Assembly (NCBI GenBank): GCA_900543475.1 | Contig: UQRU01000096.1 | Coordinates: 1 to 7,968 of the forward strand | Origin: an uncultured Eubacteriales bacterium | GTDB taxonomy: Bacteria > Bacillota > Clostridia > Christensenellales > CAG-138 | Reading direction: 5' to 3' | Length of the DNA: 7,968 nt | Part shown: positions 6,663 to 7,968 of the stretch, piece by piece | Layout: each line of letters starts with the position of its first letter | Numbering within the stretch: the first letter of the stretch is position 1 | The notes under the pieces: model-generated | The model's database searches: none | Told to the model about the DNA's origin: nothing | What the model saw: only the letters and a program-made list of their open reading frames with translations | Position numbers and translations under genes: made by a program

Positions 6663-7201
6663 GCCTGCCTCCTTCCGGCCACGATGCCCACCACAGCCGC
6701 GGCGATGACGATCAACACCGGGGACAGGGATAGGATGGCCACCAACAGGAAGGCGGCAACGGCGATGATCACCGCTATATTGCCCTTCACATTGCTTTTA
6801 AATAGGCGGTAAACCGTATTGACGATCAGCACCGCCACCGATACCCGCACCCCGGCAAAAGCATGGATCACCGCCGGGTAATGGGCGAACTGATCCAGGA
6901 TGGAGGCGATCAGCAGAATGATCACCAGGCTGGGGGTCACCACCCCCAACGTAGCCGCCGCAGCGCCCAGGGAACCCCGGTGCTTGCTGCCGATGAAGGT
7001 CGCGGTATTGACGGCGATAATGCCCGGGGTGCATTGGGAAATAGCATAATAATCCACCAATTCCTCCTTGGTGGCCCAGCCGTGATGGTCTACGCATTCC
7101 CGCTCTAGCATGGGCAGCATGGCATAGCCGCCCCCAAAGGTCAGCGCGCCGATCTTCACAAAGTCCCAATATAAGGAGAACAACGTGGTCTTTTTCTCCA
7201 T
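6659..7201 (-). CDS. CHR-family (chromate transporter-like) short subunit, first of a pair
   Basis: A 180-residue single-domain CHR protein, partner of the next gene. It shows FGGGYAMLPMLERE (22-35), SQCTPGIIAVN (55-65), a GSLGAAAATLGVVTPS stretch (76-91) and a hydrophobic C-terminal half. I chose the ATG at 7201 because a GAAGGG ribosome-binding site lies ten bases upstream and MEKKTTLFSLYWDF is the usual type of N-terminus. An in-frame ATG at 7252 would add 17 polar residues but has no good ribosome-binding site and lies only about eight bases from the predicted transcription start. This is the first gene of the minus-strand operon. The two subunits differ clearly in sequence, as expected for a heteromeric pair. 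Confidence 0.87.
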   Translation of the reverse strand: MEKKTTLFSLYWDFVKIGALTFGGGYAMLPMLERECVDHHGWATKEELVDYYAISQCTPGIIAVNTATFIGSKHRGSLGAAAATLGVVTPSLVIILLIASILDQFAHYPAVIHAFAGVRVSVAVLIVNTVYRLFKSNVKGNIAVIIAVAAFLLVAILSLSPVLIVIAAAVVGIVAGRRQA

Positions 7202-7266
7202 AGGTTCCAATCCCTTCTTTCCGATCTGTATCCTAGTCCTAAAACTGCGCATTTGCTCCGCTCGCT

Positions 7267-7295
7267 ATTCTATCATATCCGATGGCGCAAGTCCA
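7267..7295 (-). promoter_or_regulatory. Promoter of the CHR-walJ-rlmH operon
   Basis: On the minus strand, TGGACT (complement of 7290-7295) lies 17 bases before TAGAAT (complement of 7267-7272). The start would fall near 7260, leaving a leader of about 60 bases before the ATG at 7201. No terminator or riboswitch-like fold is evident in that leader. Matches are 4/6 and 5/6, so this is a reasonable but not certain call. Confidence 0.5.
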
Positions 7296-7311
7296 TTCGA
7301 TGTGCTAATAT
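7283..7311 (+). promoter_or_regulatory. Possible promoter of the thioesterase gene
   Basis: TGC-TAATAT (7303-7311) resembles an extended -10 element. The hexamer 17 bases upstream (TGGCGC, 7283-7288) is a poor -35. If real, it would overlap the divergent CHR promoter. The leader would hold a small hairpin, CGGGC/GCCCG (7322-7326/7332-7336), with no T-tract. Confidence 0.35.
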
Positions 7312-7390
7312 AAACAGGAAACGGGCCCTTTGCCCGCCTTCGATCCCGAATTTTCCTTATGATTGTTTTAAGAAAGGATGGCTCTTCTTT

Positions 7391-7777
7391 ATGTTGCAAC
7401 CTGGTATCCAGGGCCGCTGTGAACGGCTCGTCACCCAAGACCTTACCGCCCAGGCCATGGGCAGCGGCGCTTTGCCCGTATTGGCCACCCCTGCCCTGGC
7501 CGCTATGATGGAGCAGGCTGCTTGGGAAAGCGTCCAGCCCTATCTGGAGCCGGACCAGGCCACCGTAGGCAGCGCCCTGCGCTTGGAACATAAAAGTCCT
7601 ACCCCCCTGGGCATGAACGCCTGGGCCCAAAGCCGCCTGGTGGAGGTCGACGGCCGGCGGCTGGTGTTTGAGATCGAAGCCTTCGATCAGGCCGGCCCCA
7701 TCGCCGTGGCCCGGCATGAGCGCTTTATCGTCAAAACCCCTTCCTTTATGAAACGCTGCCAGGAAAAGGGCTACTAG
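7391..7777 (+). CDS. FlK-type hotdog-fold acyl-CoA thioesterase
   Basis: A 128-residue single-domain hotdog protein related to fluoroacetyl-CoA thioesterase FlK and to many unassigned acyl-CoA thioesterases. Three residues match the FlK catalytic set in order and spacing: Thr33 (in ATPAL), Glu41 (in MMEQAA) and His67 (in LEHKSPTP), equivalent to Thr42, Glu50 and His76 with a constant offset of nine; Gly60 fits FlK Gly69. Positions 24 and 27, where the same offset would place FlK's lid phenylalanines, are Gly and Ala, so fluoroacetate specificity is unlikely. The frame is open upstream to 7253, but the ATG at 7391 fits the domain start and has GAAAGGA at 7372-7378 (spacing 12). Its natural acyl-CoA is unknown. 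It is divergent from the CHR operon. Confidence 0.85.
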   Translation: MLQPGIQGRCERLVTQDLTAQAMGSGALPVLATPALAAMMEQAAWESVQPYLEPDQATVGSALRLEHKSPTPLGMNAWAQSRLVEVDGRRLVFEIEAFDQAGPIAVARHERFIVKTPSFMKRCQEKGY

Positions 7778-7790
7778 CCGCTTTCGCGGC
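7777..7790. repeat. Small hairpin at the thioesterase stop codon
   Basis: GCCGC (7777-7781) and GCGGC (7786-7790) pair around the loop TTTC, beginning on the last base of the TAG stop. No T-tract follows, so termination is uncertain. A second arm pair, CCAGGGG (7790-7796) and CCCCTGG (7816-7822), follows directly. Confidence 0.5.
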
Positions 7791-7802
7791 CAGGGGTTCG
7801 AA

Positions 7803-7848
7803 AAATCCCAGCGTTCCCCTGGGGGGGCGGCGGGCGCGCGCAGCGCGC
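7803..7848 (+). repeat. GC-rich intergenic element, diverged copy 2
   Basis: The plus strand here carries ATCCCAGCGT (7805-7814), then GGGGGGCGGCGG, then a GCGCGC/GCGCGC hairpin with triloop GCA. The minus strand of the 4671-4768 element has the same order: ATCCAGCGT, GGGGGGCGGCGG, then a hairpin with triloop GCA. I infer two copies of one family in opposite orientation. The closing arm seen in copy 1 is not present within the window. Confidence 0.5.
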
Positions 7849-7849
7849 A

Positions 7850-7890
7850 CAAAGCATGGGCGGGGGCCCTTGGCCCCCGCCCATGCTTTG
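7850..7890. repeat. Perfect 19-bp hairpin
   Basis: CAAAGCATGGGCGGGGGCC (7850-7868) pairs without mismatch to 7872-7890 around the triloop CTT (7869-7871). It is very stable. The flanks lack a T-tract on either strand, so it may act as a roadblock or belong to a mobile repeat rather than being a normal terminator. Confidence 0.75.
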
Positions 7891-7900
7891 GTTCAGGCTG

Positions 7901-7930
7901 TCGAAAAAGTGGCTTGCGCCACTTTTTCGA
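7901..7930. repeat. Perfect 13-bp hairpin, possible bidirectional terminator
   Basis: TCGAAAAAGTGGC (7901-7913) pairs perfectly with GCCACTTTTTCGA (7918-7930) around the loop TTGC. The T5 run lies within the stem, and GGTTTT follows. Termination could occur in either direction, but the layout also fits an interspersed palindromic repeat. The octamer TCGAAAAA recurs at 7798-7805. Confidence 0.6.
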
Positions 7931-7968
7931 GGTTTTCATAGCTCCCTTGCGCCTACGGCGCGGCCAGG

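Larger units (their letters stand above)
7785..7968 (+). repeat. Direct repeat CGCGGCCAGG flanking the 3' hairpin region
   Basis: The same ten bases, CGCGGCCAGG, occur at 7785-7794 and at 7959-7968, 174 bases apart, each time forming or directly following the right arm of a short hairpin (GCCGC/GCGGC at 7777-7790; GCGCC/GGCGC at 7949-7961, loop TAC). This could be a tandem unit cut by the window end, or the ends of an inserted element. Confidence 0.45.

Noticed and set aside
7253..7390. N-terminal extension of the thioesterase (start at 7253)
   Set aside because: The extra 46 residues do not resemble the family, would begin within the divergent promoter region, and the ATG at 7391 has a ribosome-binding site and the right domain boundary.

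Overview
The window looks like the end of a contig from a GC-rich Firmicute, most likely a gut Clostridia (Oscillospirales- or Christensenellales-like). Four things suggest this. Protein families are of Firmicutes type: a DUF2975 protein with a YozG-like regulator, WalJ next to RlmH, and paired short CHR transporters. Ribosome-binding sites are strong AGGAGG types. Promoters are of the sigma-A TTGnnn/TATAAT type. The pyrG leader has the Gram-positive layout. The lineage is inferred; no rRNA is present to fix it. Bases 1-142 are nearly pure G/C homopolymer and are probably an assembly or sequencing artefact.

Layout. (1) Bases 210-2372, plus strand: a candidate two-site operator and promoter, then a tightly packed three-gene module of a four-helix DUF2975 membrane protein, a 75-residue Cro/CI-type repressor and a polytopic DUF4173-like membrane protein. 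It reads as a self-regulated membrane module of unknown function. (2) Bases 2384-4122, plus: pyrG (CTP synthase) with its own promoter. The transcript is predicted to start GGGC and is followed by an intrinsic terminator hairpin, the layout of CTP-sensing reiterative-transcription attenuation. (3) Bases 4129-4669, plus: tadA with an extended -10 promoter. (4) Bases 4671-4768: a GC-rich element that can fold as a cloverleaf, between convergent tadA and rlmH. (5) Bases 7201 down to 4817, minus: a four-gene operon of two short CHR transporter subunits, walJ and rlmH, with gaps or overlaps of 1-4 bases. (6) Bases 7391-7777, plus: a divergent FlK-type hotdog thioesterase. (7) Bases 7777-7968: a dense set of inverted repeats, part of which is related, in opposite orientation, to the element at 4671-4768.

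Most genes are housekeeping: nucleotide synthesis, tRNA wobble editing, 23S rRNA methylation and a WalJ nuclease-like protein. The more interesting parts are regulatory and structural: the pyrG leader, the paired operator of the DUF2975 module, and the intergenic hairpin family. I see no CRISPR array, tRNA, rRNA, transposase or phage gene.
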